In this document: positions 1-8,274 of the stretch, piece by piece
Position numbering within the stretch: the first letter of the stretch is position 1
How the letters are laid out: every line of letters begins with the position of its first letter
Assembly: GCA_049323435.1 (NCBI GenBank)
Contig: JBMOMX010000027.1
Coordinates: 55,605 to 119,604, forward strand
DNA: 64,000 nt
Direction of reading: 5' to 3'
Origin: UBA11222 sp049323435
GTDB lineage: Bacteria; Pseudomonadota; Alphaproteobacteria; UBA11222
The notes under the pieces: model-generated
The model's input: only the letters and a program-made list of their open reading frames with translations
Database searches by the model: none
Told to the model about the DNA's origin: nothing
Position numbers and translations under genes: made by a program

Positions 1-699
1 ACTCAGGCTCATGCCCGATTTCGCCAGAATTTCGCCGCTGCTGGTCAGAACATAGGCATCGGCAAGCGAGCGCAATTGCGCCTGCTGATTAACAATATTG
101 GCGAATGCGGCGCGGTCCTGATAATAGACCGGCAAAGCGCGGTTGACATCATTGCCCATCGCCAATATTTCGGCGCGAATCATCATTTTATGTTCTTCCA
201 CATAGGCTTCGGCAACGCTGACCGATGCGGAAATAACCCGCGACACCCGCTCGCCAAACCAGACCTGGAAGCCAAGATTGATCGTCAGTGTCGAATAAAC
301 CGCCATGATAATTGTGGGCGTGATCGCGACCAGCCCGAACAGGATAACCAGCCGCACATGCAGCCGGGATCCGGCGGTACCGCTGCGCCGCGCCATCCAC
401 AGCGCGACCAGCCGCCAGGCCACCAGGGTCGCCAGCGCCAGCAACAGCACCAGATCCAGCAGCAAAAAACCCAAAACCAGCTGCGGGCTGGTTTCAAAAG
501 GGGCGAAATCGGAAATAGCCAGATAGGTGGCGATCCCCGACAAAACCGCGGCCAGTCCCAGGCCAAACGTCACCTTGCCGCTGGCGATCGTATCCGCGTG
601 CCGTTCAATAAAGCGGCGCAGGCCCCCGGCAAAATCCATCATCCTGGATTTATTGGGCAGAACCGGAAGATCTGCGCTGCCTTGCCTCTGGGCGTCCAT
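1..699 (-). CDS. ntrY: NtrY-type sensor histidine kinase, N-terminal part (runs off the left edge)
   Basis: The leftward frame from the ATG at 699 stays open to base 1, giving 233 residues of the amino end. Two hydrophobic helices near the N-terminus (KVTFGLGLAAVLSGIATYLA and the LVLGFLLLDLVLLLALATLV segment) are followed by RLHVRLVILFGLVAITPTII and the NLGFQVWFGERV stretch, which are characteristic of NtrY. The downstream part begins the periplasmic sensor region (VAEAYVEEHKMM). HAMP, PAS and kinase domains would lie outside the window. NtrY pairs with NtrX in nitrogen, redox or envelope signalling. An in-frame ATG pair at 642/639 is a possible shorter start; 699 keeps the hydrophilic leader seen in the family. 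No clear Shine-Dalgarno is visible. Confidence 0.8.
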   Translation of the reverse strand, partial: MDAQRQGSADLPVLPNKSRMMDFAGGLRRFIERHADTIASGKVTFGLGLAAVLSGIATYLAISDFAPFETSPQLVLGFLLLDLVLLLALATLVAWRLVALWMARRSGTAGSRLHVRLVILFGLVAITPTIIMAVYSTLTINLGFQVWFGERVSRVISASVSVAEAYVEEHKMMIRAEILAMGNDVNRALPVYYQDRAAFANIVNQQAQLRSLADAYVLTSSGEILAKSGMSLS

Positions 700-773
700 A
701 TGCTCACTGCGCCTGTTTGCTGCATGTTGCAATGAAACCTAGCAGGTTGTGGTAAAAAAGCAACGTGATACCC

Positions 774-798
774 GCCGGGGCCTGTCTCCTGCCCCGGC
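774..798 (-). terminator. GC-rich hairpin between the small ORF and ntrY
   Basis: A perfect 8-bp inverted repeat (GCCGGGGC / GCCCCGGC) with a 9-nt loop. Read leftward, a run of six T follows about 12 nt later (756-761), so it could end transcripts from lolCD and the small ORF before ntrY. The distance to the T run is long for a classical intrinsic terminator. Confidence 0.4.
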
Positions 799-806
799 AG
801 GATAGA

Positions 807-902
807 TCACGTCACATCAAACAGGGCCATCCAGGCCAGCCCCATCCAGGACAGAGCGAAAAGTGAAACCAGCGCCAGCGTGTCTTTCAGCCATATCTGC
901 AT
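807..902 (-). CDS. Putative 31-aa single-span membrane peptide
   Basis: A short leftward frame starts at an ATG preceded by GGAG with 7-nt spacing and ends 31 codons later at TGA. The product begins MQIWLKDTLALVSLFALSWM and continues with a second hydrophobic stretch (GLAWMALFDVT). It is almost entirely one hydrophobic helix with a short charged N-terminus (KD), as seen in small inner-membrane proteins. It sits between lolD and ntrY and is followed by a hairpin. I do not recognise a family. The good ribosome site, membrane-helix composition and terminator-like hairpin argue for a real gene, but chance cannot be excluded at this length. Confidence 0.45.
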   Translation of the reverse strand: MQIWLKDTLALVSLFALSWMGLAWMALFDVT

Positions 903-998
903 TTTCGTTCTCCTTAATTTCGATAAATGTACTCTATATGTTCTGTTAGAGTCAAATAAAAATTCTGAGCCGCCTGAAGATTTTCAATTCAGAGAGAT

Positions 999-1685
999 TC
1001 AGCCCGCTGCCACAACGCCCTTGTCGAGCCGCAGCACCCGGTCCATACGCGCCGCCAGCGCCGGATTATGGGTGACGATCAGCGCCGCCAGCCCCTCTCC
1101 GCGCGCCGCTGCGATCATGGTGGCAAACACTTTGTCCGCTGTTTCGCTGTCCAGATTACCGGTCGGTTCATCCGCCAGCAGCACGGCCGGCCGATTGGCA
1201 AAGGCGCGCGCAATGGCGACGCGCTGCTGCTCGCCGCCGGACATTTCGGCGGGCCGGTGTGTGGCGCGCGCGCCCACGCCCAGCATATCCAGCAATTCCT
1301 GCGCGCGGGCGGTGGCGCTTGCCTTGTCAAGACCGGCAATGATCTGCGGCATGGCGGCGTTTTCCAGCGCGCTGAATTCAGGCAGCAAATGATGGAACTG
1401 ATATACAAAGCCGATCTCGTGGCGGCGCGCCAAAGTGCGCGCCTTGTCATTCAGACGCGCGCAATCGCGCCCGTTCAGCAGGACCGCCCCCGATCCAGGA
1501 TGTTCCAGCAATCCGGCAATATGCAGCAATGTGGATTTGCCAGCGCCCGACGGCGCGATCAACCCCACCACCTCGCCCCGCGCCAGACGCAGCGAAACCC
1601 CCTTCAATACCGGCAGCGGCCCCGCCGGCGTGGCGTAAGAATGCTGAATATTCTGTAATTCGAGTGCTACCTGCATCGCGCTCAC
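999..1685 (-). CDS. lolD: Lipoprotein-releasing ABC transporter ATPase LolD
   Basis: A 228-aa ABC ATPase of the MacB/LolD group that powers release of outer-membrane lipoproteins from the inner membrane together with LolC/LolE. Walker A is APSGAGKST (about residues 44-52), the signature is MSGGEQQRVAIARA, and Walker B runs into VLLADEPTGNLDSET, the DEPTGNLD form typical of this group. The first codon is GTG at 1685, whose GTGA overlaps the lolC stop. An in-frame ATG three codons later (1676) is an alternative. The overlap indicates translational coupling with lolC. In many alphaproteobacteria proS precedes lolCD; here proS lies about 9 kb away on the other strand. Confidence 0.93.
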   Translation of the reverse strand: MSAMQVALELQNIQHSYATPAGPLPVLKGVSLRLARGEVVGLIAPSGAGKSTLLHIAGLLEHPGSGAVLLNGRDCARLNDKARTLARRHEIGFVYQFHHLLPEFSALENAAMPQIIAGLDKASATARAQELLDMLGVGARATHRPAEMSGGEQQRVAIARAFANRPAVLLADEPTGNLDSETADKVFATMIAAARGEGLAALIVTHNPALAARMDRVLRLDKGVVAAG

Positions 1686-2941
1686 TCGTACCGCAACGCT
1701 TCGACGGGATCGAGCCTGGCCGCACGGAACGCCGGATATAATGTCGCCAGCATCGAAAGCGTCAGCGCCATAATGATCACCGAGGTCACTTCCATCGGGT
1801 CCATCTCGGCCGGCATCTGGCTGAGAAAATAAACCTCAGGCGAAAACAGCGCGGTGCCGGTCAGCGTGGAAACCCATTGCCGGATGGTCTCGATATTGGC
1901 GCAGAACACGGTGCCAACCAGCACCCCGGCAAGCGATCCCAGCACACCGACACTGGCCCCGCAGATAAAGAATATCCGCATCACGCTGGCGCTGGTCGCG
2001 CCCATGGTGCGCAGAATGGCGATATCGTGCCCCTTGTCCTTGACCAGCATGACCAAGCCCGAAATCATATTCAGCGCCGCCACCAGAATGATCAGTGTAA
2101 GGATCATGAACATCACATTGCGCTCCACCTGAAGCGCGCTGAAAAAACTGGAGTTGATCTGCTGCCAGTCCACCACATGCACATTCTCACCCGCCGCCTG
2201 CCTGACACTTTCGCGCATCTCCAATACCTGATCGGGATCCTTGATCATCACTTCGATCGCGCTGACTGCCGCACCCAACCGGAAATATTTCTGCGCAGCG
2301 TCCAGCGGCATAAAAATAAACGTGCTGTCATATTCCGACATGCCCACTTCGAAAACCGCCGCAACCGGATAGGCCAGCACACGGGGCGCGGTGCCGAATG
2401 GCGTGGCCGCACCGCGCGGCGATAACAGGGTCAGCGTGTCGCCCGCCCGCACCCCCAGCTTCTGCGCCAGACGCACGCCGATAATGATGCCGCCGGTGCG
2501 CGAAAAATCCTCCAGCGTCCCCGACAGAATATGTTCCGCGACCATGCTTTGCTTCGCCAGATCTTCCTGGCGGATGCCGCGCACCAGCGCGCCGCTGGCC
2601 GCCCCCTCACGCCCGCTGGCCATCACCTGCCCCTCAATGATCGGGGCCACGCGCACCACCCCATCCACTTTGGCGATCCGTTCGGCGACAGGATCAAACC
2701 CTTCCAGCGGCCCGCCAAGCCCCTGCACCACCATATGCCCATTGACCCCCAGAATCCGCGACATCAGATCGATGCGAAAGCCGTTCATCACCGCCATGAC
2801 GATGATCAGGGTCGCCACCCCCAGCCCGATCCCGATAAAGGAAATCGCGGTAATAACCGATACAAACCCTTCCCGCCGGCGCGAGCGCAGATATCTTCCG
2901 GCGACCAGCCATTCAAATGCGGAAAAAGGCGACAGCGTCAT
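1682..2941 (-). CDS. lolC: Lipoprotein-releasing ABC transporter permease LolC/LolE
   Basis: A 419-aa inner-membrane permease of the MacB-FtsX-like family. One N-terminal membrane helix (about residues 24-50, FVSVITAISFIGIGLGVATL) is followed by a large periplasmic domain (about 55-270), then three C-terminal helices (about 277-300, 325-348, 385-410). The C-terminus ARLDPVEALRYE is the conserved PxEALR(Y/H)E ending of LolC/LolE. Length matches the family. It is the only permease next to lolD, as expected for organisms with a single LolC/E-type subunit acting as a homodimer. lolC and lolD overlap and form one transcription unit. Confidence 0.93.
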   Translation of the reverse strand: MTLSPFSAFEWLVAGRYLRSRRREGFVSVITAISFIGIGLGVATLIIVMAVMNGFRIDLMSRILGVNGHMVVQGLGGPLEGFDPVAERIAKVDGVVRVAPIIEGQVMASGREGAASGALVRGIRQEDLAKQSMVAEHILSGTLEDFSRTGGIIIGVRLAQKLGVRAGDTLTLLSPRGAATPFGTAPRVLAYPVAAVFEVGMSEYDSTFIFMPLDAAQKYFRLGAAVSAIEVMIKDPDQVLEMRESVRQAAGENVHVVDWQQINSSFFSALQVERNVMFMILTLIILVAALNMISGLVMLVKDKGHDIAILRTMGATSASVMRIFFICGASVGVLGSLAGVLVGTVFCANIETIRQWVSTLTGTALFSPEVYFLSQMPAEMDPMEVTSVIIMALTLSMLATLYPAFRAARLDPVEALRYE

Positions 2942-3013
2942 ATGTGATCGAACCTAAACAGGGTTTCCCCTGAAGCATGATGCGTTCAGGCCGGCGCAGA
3001 GCCCGCATGCACT

Positions 3014-3040
3014 GCCACCCCGGAATAAATCCGGGGTGGC
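3014..3040. repeat. REP-like palindrome
   Basis: A perfect 10-bp inverted repeat GCCACCCCGG / CCGGGGTGGC around a 7-nt AATAAAT loop, between the gapA stop and the lolC start. The core CCCCGGAATAAATCCGGGG recurs exactly at 24829-24847, so it belongs to a dispersed repeat family. It could also act as a transcript-end hairpin for gapA, although no T tract follows. Confidence 0.7.
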
Positions 3041-3081
3041 GGCGCATGGAAAGGCAGTAAGTCAAACTGGCCAAAAAGACC

Positions 3082-4089
3082 CTATAGAAATTTCCCCATC
3101 GCCAGCGCCGTGTCGGCCATGCGGTTGGAGAAACCCCATTCATTGTCATACCAGCTCAGTACACGCACCAGCTTGCCGCCGGTAACCTGGGTCTGGTCGA
3201 ACGCAAAGGTCGAGGACGCCGGATCGTGATTGAAATCAATCGACACATTTTTGGCGCTCGTTGTTCCAAGAATGCCTTTCAGCTTGCCCGTTGAGGCTTT
3301 CAGAATGGCGTCGTTGATTTCCTTGATGCTGGTTTCGCGCCCGGCATTGAACACCAGATCGACGACCGACACATTGGGCGTCGGCACGCGAATGGCGGTG
3401 CCGTCCAGCTTGCCCGCCAGTTCCGGCAGCACCAGGCCCACGGCCTTGGCCGCACCCGTGGTTGTCGGGATCATCGAAAGCGCGGCGGCGCGCCCGCGAT
3501 ACAGATCGCTATGCATGGTATCCAATGTCGGCTGGTCGCCGGTATAGGCGTGGATGGTGGTCATGAAACCCTGCACGATACCAACCGTTTCATGCAGCAC
3601 CATCGCCACCGGCGCCAGGCAATTGGTGGTGCAGGAAGCGTTCGAAACAACCGTGTGCGCGGCCGTCAGTTTATCGTGATTGACGCCATACACGACCGTC
3701 AGATCGGCATTGGTGGCAGGCGCGGAAATCAGCACCCGCTTGGCGCCGGCGGCCAGATGCTTGGCGGCGTCATCACGGCTGGTGAAAAAGCCGGTGCACT
3801 CCATCGCGATGTCGATGTTCATCGCCTTCCAGGGCAGTTTGGCCGGGTCGCGTTCCGCCGTCACCTTGATCGGGCCGGTGCCGCAATCAATACTGTCTTC
3901 GGTGGTGGTGACATTTCCGGGAAACCGTCCGTGTACGGAATCAAACCGCAGCAGATGCGCATTGGTTTCCACCGGGCCCAGATCGTTCAGCGCAACAACC
4001 TGAATATCCTTGCGGCCGGATTCAATAATGCCGCGCAAAATATTGCGGCCGATACGTCCAAAACCGTTAATTGCTACGCGCAGCGCCAT
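3082..4089 (-). CDS. gapA: Glyceraldehyde-3-phosphate dehydrogenase, type I
   Basis: A 335-aa cytosolic enzyme that oxidises glyceraldehyde-3-phosphate to 1,3-bisphosphoglycerate with NAD(P). The N-terminal Rossmann motif is INGFGRIGRN, and the catalytic cysteine is in SNASCTTNCLAP (Cys153). The C-terminus has the conserved WYDNEWGFSNRM. The ATG at 4089 follows a GGGAG ribosome site and gives the standard family length; a longer in-frame extension to 4137 is rejected. It lies directly downstream of tkt, a usual alphaproteobacterial carbon-metabolism pairing, although pgk, which often follows, is absent here. Confidence 0.95.
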   Translation of the reverse strand: MALRVAINGFGRIGRNILRGIIESGRKDIQVVALNDLGPVETNAHLLRFDSVHGRFPGNVTTTEDSIDCGTGPIKVTAERDPAKLPWKAMNIDIAMECTGFFTSRDDAAKHLAAGAKRVLISAPATNADLTVVYGVNHDKLTAAHTVVSNASCTTNCLAPVAMVLHETVGIVQGFMTTIHAYTGDQPTLDTMHSDLYRGRAAALSMIPTTTGAAKAVGLVLPELAGKLDGTAIRVPTPNVSVVDLVFNAGRETSIKEINDAILKASTGKLKGILGTTSAKNVSIDFNHDPASSTFAFDQTQVTGGKLVRVLSWYDNEWGFSNRMADTALAMGKFL

Positions 4090-4105
4090 GTGTTTTCTCC
4101 CTTGT

Positions 4106-6118
4106 CTATGCGAGCAGACCGCGCGCTTTTTGCGCAACCGCCTGCGGTGTTAACCCAAAATGCTTATAAAGCTCCTTATAAGGCGCGCTCGCGCCGAAAC
4201 TATTGACGCCAATCAAGCCGCCTCTGTCACCGACATAGCGTTCCCAGCCATAGGTGCTGGCCGCCTCGATGGAAATGCGCACCGTATCCAGGCCCAGGAT
4301 TTTGTCACGATAGTCCTGCGGCTGCATGTCGAACAGTTCCAGACAGGGCGCGGAAACGACGCGCGCGCCAATCCCATCCGCCTGCAACAGATCGCGCGCA
4401 GCCAGGGCGATTTCAACTTCCGATCCCGTGGCGATCAGCGTGACCTGCGCCTTGCCGGTGGCGGGCAGCAATTCATAGGCCCCGCGCGCACAGAGATTTT
4501 CTTCCACATAATCCAGCCGGACCGGGGCGAGATTCTGCCGCGTCAGGCTGATGACGCTGGGGCGGTCTGCGGCATGCAGCGCCAGCTGCCAGCATTCGGC
4601 GGTCTCGGTGGCGTCAGCCGGGCGGAACACCAGCAGGTCAGGAATGGCGCGCAAGGACGCCAGATGTTCCACCGGCTGATGCGTCGGCCCATCTTCACCC
4701 AAACCGATGGAATCATGCGTCATCACATGAATGACCCGCTGGCGCATCATCGCGGCAAGCCGGATGGACGGACGGCAATAATCGCTGAACACCAGAAAGG
4801 TGCCGCTATAGGGAATGAGGCCGCCATGCACAGCCATGCCGTTCATCGCGGCGGCCGAGCCATGTTCGCGGATGCCGTAATAAACATAGCGTCCGCTGAA
4901 ATCATCCGGCGTGACCGGGTTCATGCCAGCGGATTTAGTGTTCACCGATCCGGTAAGATCGGCCGAGCCGCCAATGGTTTCCGGCACAATGGCGTTAATC
5001 ACATCCAGCGTGTTTTGCGACGCTTTGCGGGTGGCGACGGTGGGCTTTTCCCCGGCCAGCTTCTGTTTGTAGGCGCTGATCGCGCCGTCAAAAGCGGGCG
5101 GCAATTTACCCGACATGCGCCGTTCAAATTCCATGCGCGCTTCGGGTTTCATGGCGGCCAGACGCTGTTTCCACTCCGCCGACTGTTTGGCCCCGCGCCC
5201 GCCAAATCTGCGCCAGGCCTTCAGGATCGCGTCCGGAATTTCAAACGGCGGCGCGCTCCAGCCCAGCGTTTCACGCGCGGCGGCAATTTCCTTGTCACCC
5301 AGGGGTGATCCATGCACATCAGACGTGCCCTGCTTATTGGGCGCGCCAAAACCGATCTGGGTCTTGCAGGCGATCAGTGTGGGTTTGTCGCTAAGTTTTG
5401 CATGTTCCAGCGCATGGGCGATGGCAGCAGGCGAATGCCCATCAATCGCGATCGTGTTCCAGCCATAGGCGCGGATACGCGCCAGCACGTCTTCGCTGGT
5501 GGACAGATTGGTCGCGCCATCAATGGTGATGCTGTTATCATCGAACAGCACGATCAGCTTGTTCAGCTTCAGATGCCCGGCCAGGCCCAATGCTTCATGG
5601 CTGATGCCTTCCATCAGGCAGCCATCGCCTGCCATCACATAGGTGTAATGATCGACAATCTGCGGGCCGAATTGCGCCGCCAGCAGGCGTTCGGCCATCG
5701 CCATGCCAACCGCATTGCCAAGCCCCTGCCCCAGCGGTCCGGTGGTGGTTTCAATGCCCGCCACATGGCCATATTCCGTATGACCGGCGCATAAGCCGCC
5801 CAATTGCCGGAAATTAATGATTTCCTGCATCGGCATATCGGCATAGCCGGTCAGATGTAATACCGAATAAAGCAGCATCGAGCCATGCCCGGCCGACAGC
5901 ACAAAACGGTCGCGGTCCGGCCATTTTGGCTCGGCTGGGTCATATTTCAGAAATTGGGTAAACAGCACGGTCGCCACATCCGCCATGCCCATCGGCATGC
6001 CGGGATGACCCGAATTTGCCTTTTGCACCGCATCCATGCTGAGCGCGCGGATGGCATTGGCCATGCTGCGCTGTACGGTTCCCAAAAGCAGGCCGGTCGT
6101 GTCCGTTGAATCTGTCAT
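4106..6118 (-). CDS. tkt: Transketolase
   Basis: A 670-aa thiamine-diphosphate enzyme that transfers two-carbon ketol units in the pentose phosphate pathway. The N-terminal domain holds the cofactor motif GDGCLMEGISHEALGLAGHL. The middle pyrimidine-binding domain includes GIREHGSAAAMNGMAVHGG and the substrate loop THDSIGLGEDGPTHQPVEHL. The C-terminal transketolase domain follows, with length as expected. The start at 6118 (MTDSTDTTG) is chosen. An in-frame ATG at 6142 with GAGGGAG nearby is possible and would add eight residues. It is separated from gapA by 16 bases, consistent with co-transcription. Confidence 0.95.
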   Translation of the reverse strand: MTDSTDTTGLLLGTVQRSMANAIRALSMDAVQKANSGHPGMPMGMADVATVLFTQFLKYDPAEPKWPDRDRFVLSAGHGSMLLYSVLHLTGYADMPMQEIINFRQLGGLCAGHTEYGHVAGIETTTGPLGQGLGNAVGMAMAERLLAAQFGPQIVDHYTYVMAGDGCLMEGISHEALGLAGHLKLNKLIVLFDDNSITIDGATNLSTSEDVLARIRAYGWNTIAIDGHSPAAIAHALEHAKLSDKPTLIACKTQIGFGAPNKQGTSDVHGSPLGDKEIAAARETLGWSAPPFEIPDAILKAWRRFGGRGAKQSAEWKQRLAAMKPEARMEFERRMSGKLPPAFDGAISAYKQKLAGEKPTVATRKASQNTLDVINAIVPETIGGSADLTGSVNTKSAGMNPVTPDDFSGRYVYYGIREHGSAAAMNGMAVHGGLIPYSGTFLVFSDYCRPSIRLAAMMRQRVIHVMTHDSIGLGEDGPTHQPVEHLASLRAIPDLLVFRPADATETAECWQLALHAADRPSVISLTRQNLAPVRLDYVEENLCARGAYELLPATGKAQVTLIATGSEVEIALAARDLLQADGIGARVVSAPCLELFDMQPQDYRDKILGLDTVRISIEAASTYGWERYVGDRGGLIGVNSFGASAPYKELYKHFGLTPQAVAQKARGLLA

Positions 6119-6272
6119 TAGCGCTCTGTTTTGCTCCCTCATGCCAATGCATCTGATTGACCATGTTGCACGCCACGCGTCAAGTGTGGGATGGCCGTAA
6201 GCTGGATATTGCTCTTAAGGGGGGTTGGGGCCTAAAGTGATTCCGTGATTATATATAGCGGGAGTTGGCCTT

Positions 6273-6527
6273 ATGACGTCGCTTGAGCAGGCACAGGAAC
6301 AGTTTTTGCAGGCGATTTCGGGGCTGGAAAGCGCTTTTACGGCGGCTGCGCAACGCCATAAGCAGATGGCCGGTGATCTGGCCGCGCTTCAGGCGCGCCA
6401 TGCCGCATTGGAGGCGGAACATGCCGCACTGCGTAAATCATACGAAGCCCTGCACAGGCAACAGGCCGCCGCCAGCAAACGTCTGGATGGCGCGATAACC
6501 GGCCTGCACGAGGTTTTAGGGGTGTGA
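6273..6527 (+). CDS. Small coiled-coil protein upstream of zapA
   Basis: An 84-aa protein made almost entirely of heptad-like Ala/Leu/Glu/Gln repeats (AEHAALRKSYEALHRQQAAA), predicting one long coiled coil and a short C-terminal tail. A purine-rich GCGGGAG precedes the ATG. Its position just before zapA is where alphaproteobacteria often carry a small coiled-coil protein of unknown or division-linked role. I infer only that it may work with ZapA; no enzymatic motif is visible. Confidence 0.75.
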   Translation: MTSLEQAQEQFLQAISGLESAFTAAAQRHKQMAGDLAALQARHAALEAEHAALRKSYEALHRQQAAASKRLDGAITGLHEVLGV

Positions 6528-6575
6528 CCACTCCATATTGAACGAAAAATTGTACGAAAACAGGGGTTTCAGGCA

Positions 6576-6893
6576 ATGGCGCAAGTTTCAGTCAGGGTAA
6601 ATGGCCGCGAATATGACCTGACCTGCGGGGATGGCGAAGAAGCCCATCTGCGCAAGCTGGCGCAGTATGTAGATGATAAAATCACCGCCCTGCGGGGGTC
6701 CGGCGCCAATCTCTCGGATGCGCAATTGCTGCTGATGGCAGGCATTGTGATATCCGATGAATTGAGCGAGGCCACGGGCACGGTTGGTAATTCTGCCGCC
6801 GCCATTGACGCGCAGGAACAGGCGCTGGCGGCGCAGCTATCAACCGCAGCAGCACGCCTGGAAGCCATGACCAGCCACTTGAACGGCCTGTAG
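6576..6893 (+). CDS. zapA: Cell division protein ZapA
   Basis: A 105-aa FtsZ-ring-associated protein. The N-terminal region MAQVSVRVNGREYDLTCGDG is the typical ZapA start, followed by EEAHLRKLAQYVDDKITAL, and the C-terminal half is a coiled coil used for dimerisation and FtsZ filament bundling. It starts 48 bases after the coiled-coil gene and is followed almost immediately by the 5-formyl-THF cyclo-ligase gene. In many proteobacteria the 6S RNA gene lies between these two, but here only a few bases separate them. Confidence 0.9.
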   Translation: MAQVSVRVNGREYDLTCGDGEEAHLRKLAQYVDDKITALRGSGANLSDAQLLLMAGIVISDELSEATGTVGNSAAAIDAQEQALAAQLSTAAARLEAMTSHLNGL

Positions 6894-6899
6894 TATGTG

Positions 6900-7517
6900 A
6901 TGACAGACGAAACGGCGGAAATTACCCGGTTGAAAGCTGAAATGCGCCAGGCGCAACGGCGCAAACGGGTCAATCTGTTTAAAAGTTCCGGTTCCGAAAT
7001 ATATACGCAGGCGGCCAGGCGGTTTATCGAGACCGTGGCCATCCCGAAAGGCGGCATAGTGGCCGGTTACTGGCCGCTGAAGGATGAATTTGATTGCCGT
7101 CCCTTGCTGGAAATGATTGCGGCTGAGGGCGGACGCCTGGCCTTGCCGGTTGTGGCCGGGGATTCGGGCAAACTGCTATTTCTGGAATGGTCGCCGGGGG
7201 CGCCGCTGGCTGAGGCGGGTTTTGGAACCTCGGGGCCAGTGCGCCCCGGCCGGGAGGTGTTGCCGGACATGGTGCTGGTTCCGCTGCTGGCCTTTGACCG
7301 GCAGGGTGGCCGGTTAGGCTATGGCGGCGGATTTTATGATCGCAGTCTTACGGCACTGCGGGGTGTGGGAAAGTGTAAATATGCCATCGGGCTTGGCTTT
7401 TCCGCGCAGCGCGTGCAGCAGGCGCCAATGGGGCCGTTTGATGCCCGCCTGGACGGGGTTGCAACCGAGACCGGCGTGATCTGGGCACGCCAAATGGCGG
7501 ATACGAACCGGGCCTGA
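6900..7517 (+). CDS. 5-formyltetrahydrofolate cyclo-ligase
   Basis: A 205-aa cytosolic folate enzyme converting 5-formyl-THF to 5,10-methenyl-THF with ATP. N-terminal basic helix (RQAQRRKRVN), central VAGYWPLKDEFDCRPLL, and the C-terminal phosphate-binding signature RLGYGGGFYDRSL, with the usual DMVLVPLLAFD before it. A GTG at 6897 and ATG at 6900 are adjacent in frame; the ATG is chosen. The gene overlaps no neighbour but follows the zapA stop by six bases, so it is probably translated from the same message. The family is known as FthC or YgfA. Confidence 0.9.
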   Translation: MTDETAEITRLKAEMRQAQRRKRVNLFKSSGSEIYTQAARRFIETVAIPKGGIVAGYWPLKDEFDCRPLLEMIAAEGGRLALPVVAGDSGKLLFLEWSPGAPLAEAGFGTSGPVRPGREVLPDMVLVPLLAFDRQGGRLGYGGGFYDRSLTALRGVGKCKYAIGLGFSAQRVQQAPMGPFDARLDGVATETGVIWARQMADTNRA

Positions 7518-7543
7518 AAATATCAAGAAAAATTGTTTCGCCA

Positions 7544-7572
7544 TTGGCAGACGCAAATGTGTTTACTATCTC
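7544..7572 (+). promoter_or_regulatory. Possible sigma-70-type promoter for the Sel1-repeat pair
   Basis: TTGGCA at 7544-7549 and TATCTC at 7567-7572 are separated by 17 bases and lie about 40 bases upstream of the first Sel1 gene. The -10 match is only partial, so this is a tentative call. Confidence 0.3.
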
Positions 7573-7614
7573 TATCTCGCTCCATTCTGGCAGCCATTCA
7601 AAGAGGGTAGATTG

Positions 7615-8271
7615 ATGCAGGCACGGCGGTTTTTAAAACTATTGGCGGCGTCGCTTCTGAGCATCGGCCTGGCGGGCGCAGCGGTTGCGGCGGCGGAAGG
7701 TCAGGGCAAAAAGGCTGCTCCGGACATTGATGTGGATGAAGGCGACCGCCTGTTTAAACGCGGTCATTACGAAGAAGCCATGAGCTGGTGGAAAGAAGCC
7801 GGCGAAAAAGGCAGCGTCAATGCCCTGTACCGGATCGGCGAAAAATACCGCGACGGCGTTTTGCGTGATAAGGAGGTCGTCGTTGAACGCGATTTTGCTG
7901 AAGCGGCAAAATGGCTAACCCGCGCCGCCGAACTGGGCGATGAGCGGGCGCATTTCGATCTGGGCGGGCTGTATGATGATGGGCTGGGCGTTGAACAATC
8001 GCTTGAACAGGCGGCGCGCTGGTATCTAGCCGGGGCTGAGCGCGGCCAGATGGCCTGCCAGTATAATATTGCCGTCATGTATGAAGAAGGCGCCGGTGTC
8101 GCCAAGGATCCTGTCGCTGCCTATAAGTGGTATTATCTCGCCGCCCAGCAGGGTTTCATAGAGTTTGGCGGCCCTGCCCTGGAAAAACTCAGCCGCGCCA
8201 TGACCCCCGAACAGGTGCGTGACGCCATCAATATGGCCCGCAATTTTGTCATGAAGCCGATCGTGCGATAG
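7615..8271 (+). CDS. Exported Sel1-repeat (TPR-like) protein
   Basis: A 218-aa protein with an N-terminal signal peptide (hydrophobic LLAASLLSIGLAGAAVAAAEG after MQARRFLK). It carries several Sel1-like repeats from about residue 45 to 190, with units such as AAKWLTRAAELGDERAHFDL, YDDGLGVEQSLEQAARWYLA and DPVAAYKWYYLAAQQG. Sel1 proteins are helical scaffolds in periplasmic or envelope complexes; no partner is identifiable here. The ATG at 7615 follows GAGGG; a TTG directly before it is not needed. The next gene, a shorter paralogue, starts four bases after its stop. Confidence 0.85.
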   Translation: MQARRFLKLLAASLLSIGLAGAAVAAAEGQGKKAAPDIDVDEGDRLFKRGHYEEAMSWWKEAGEKGSVNALYRIGEKYRDGVLRDKEVVVERDFAEAAKWLTRAAELGDERAHFDLGGLYDDGLGVEQSLEQAARWYLAGAERGQMACQYNIAVMYEEGAGVAKDPVAAYKWYYLAAQQGFIEFGGPALEKLSRAMTPEQVRDAINMARNFVMKPIVR

Positions 8272-8274
8272 CCC

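Noticed and set aside
4160..5308. Open frame of 382 codons opposite tkt
   Set aside because: Antisense shadow of transketolase; composition is not protein-like.
6894..6899. 6S RNA between zapA and the formyl-THF cyclo-ligase gene
   Set aside because: Only six bases separate the two genes, so no RNA gene fits there.
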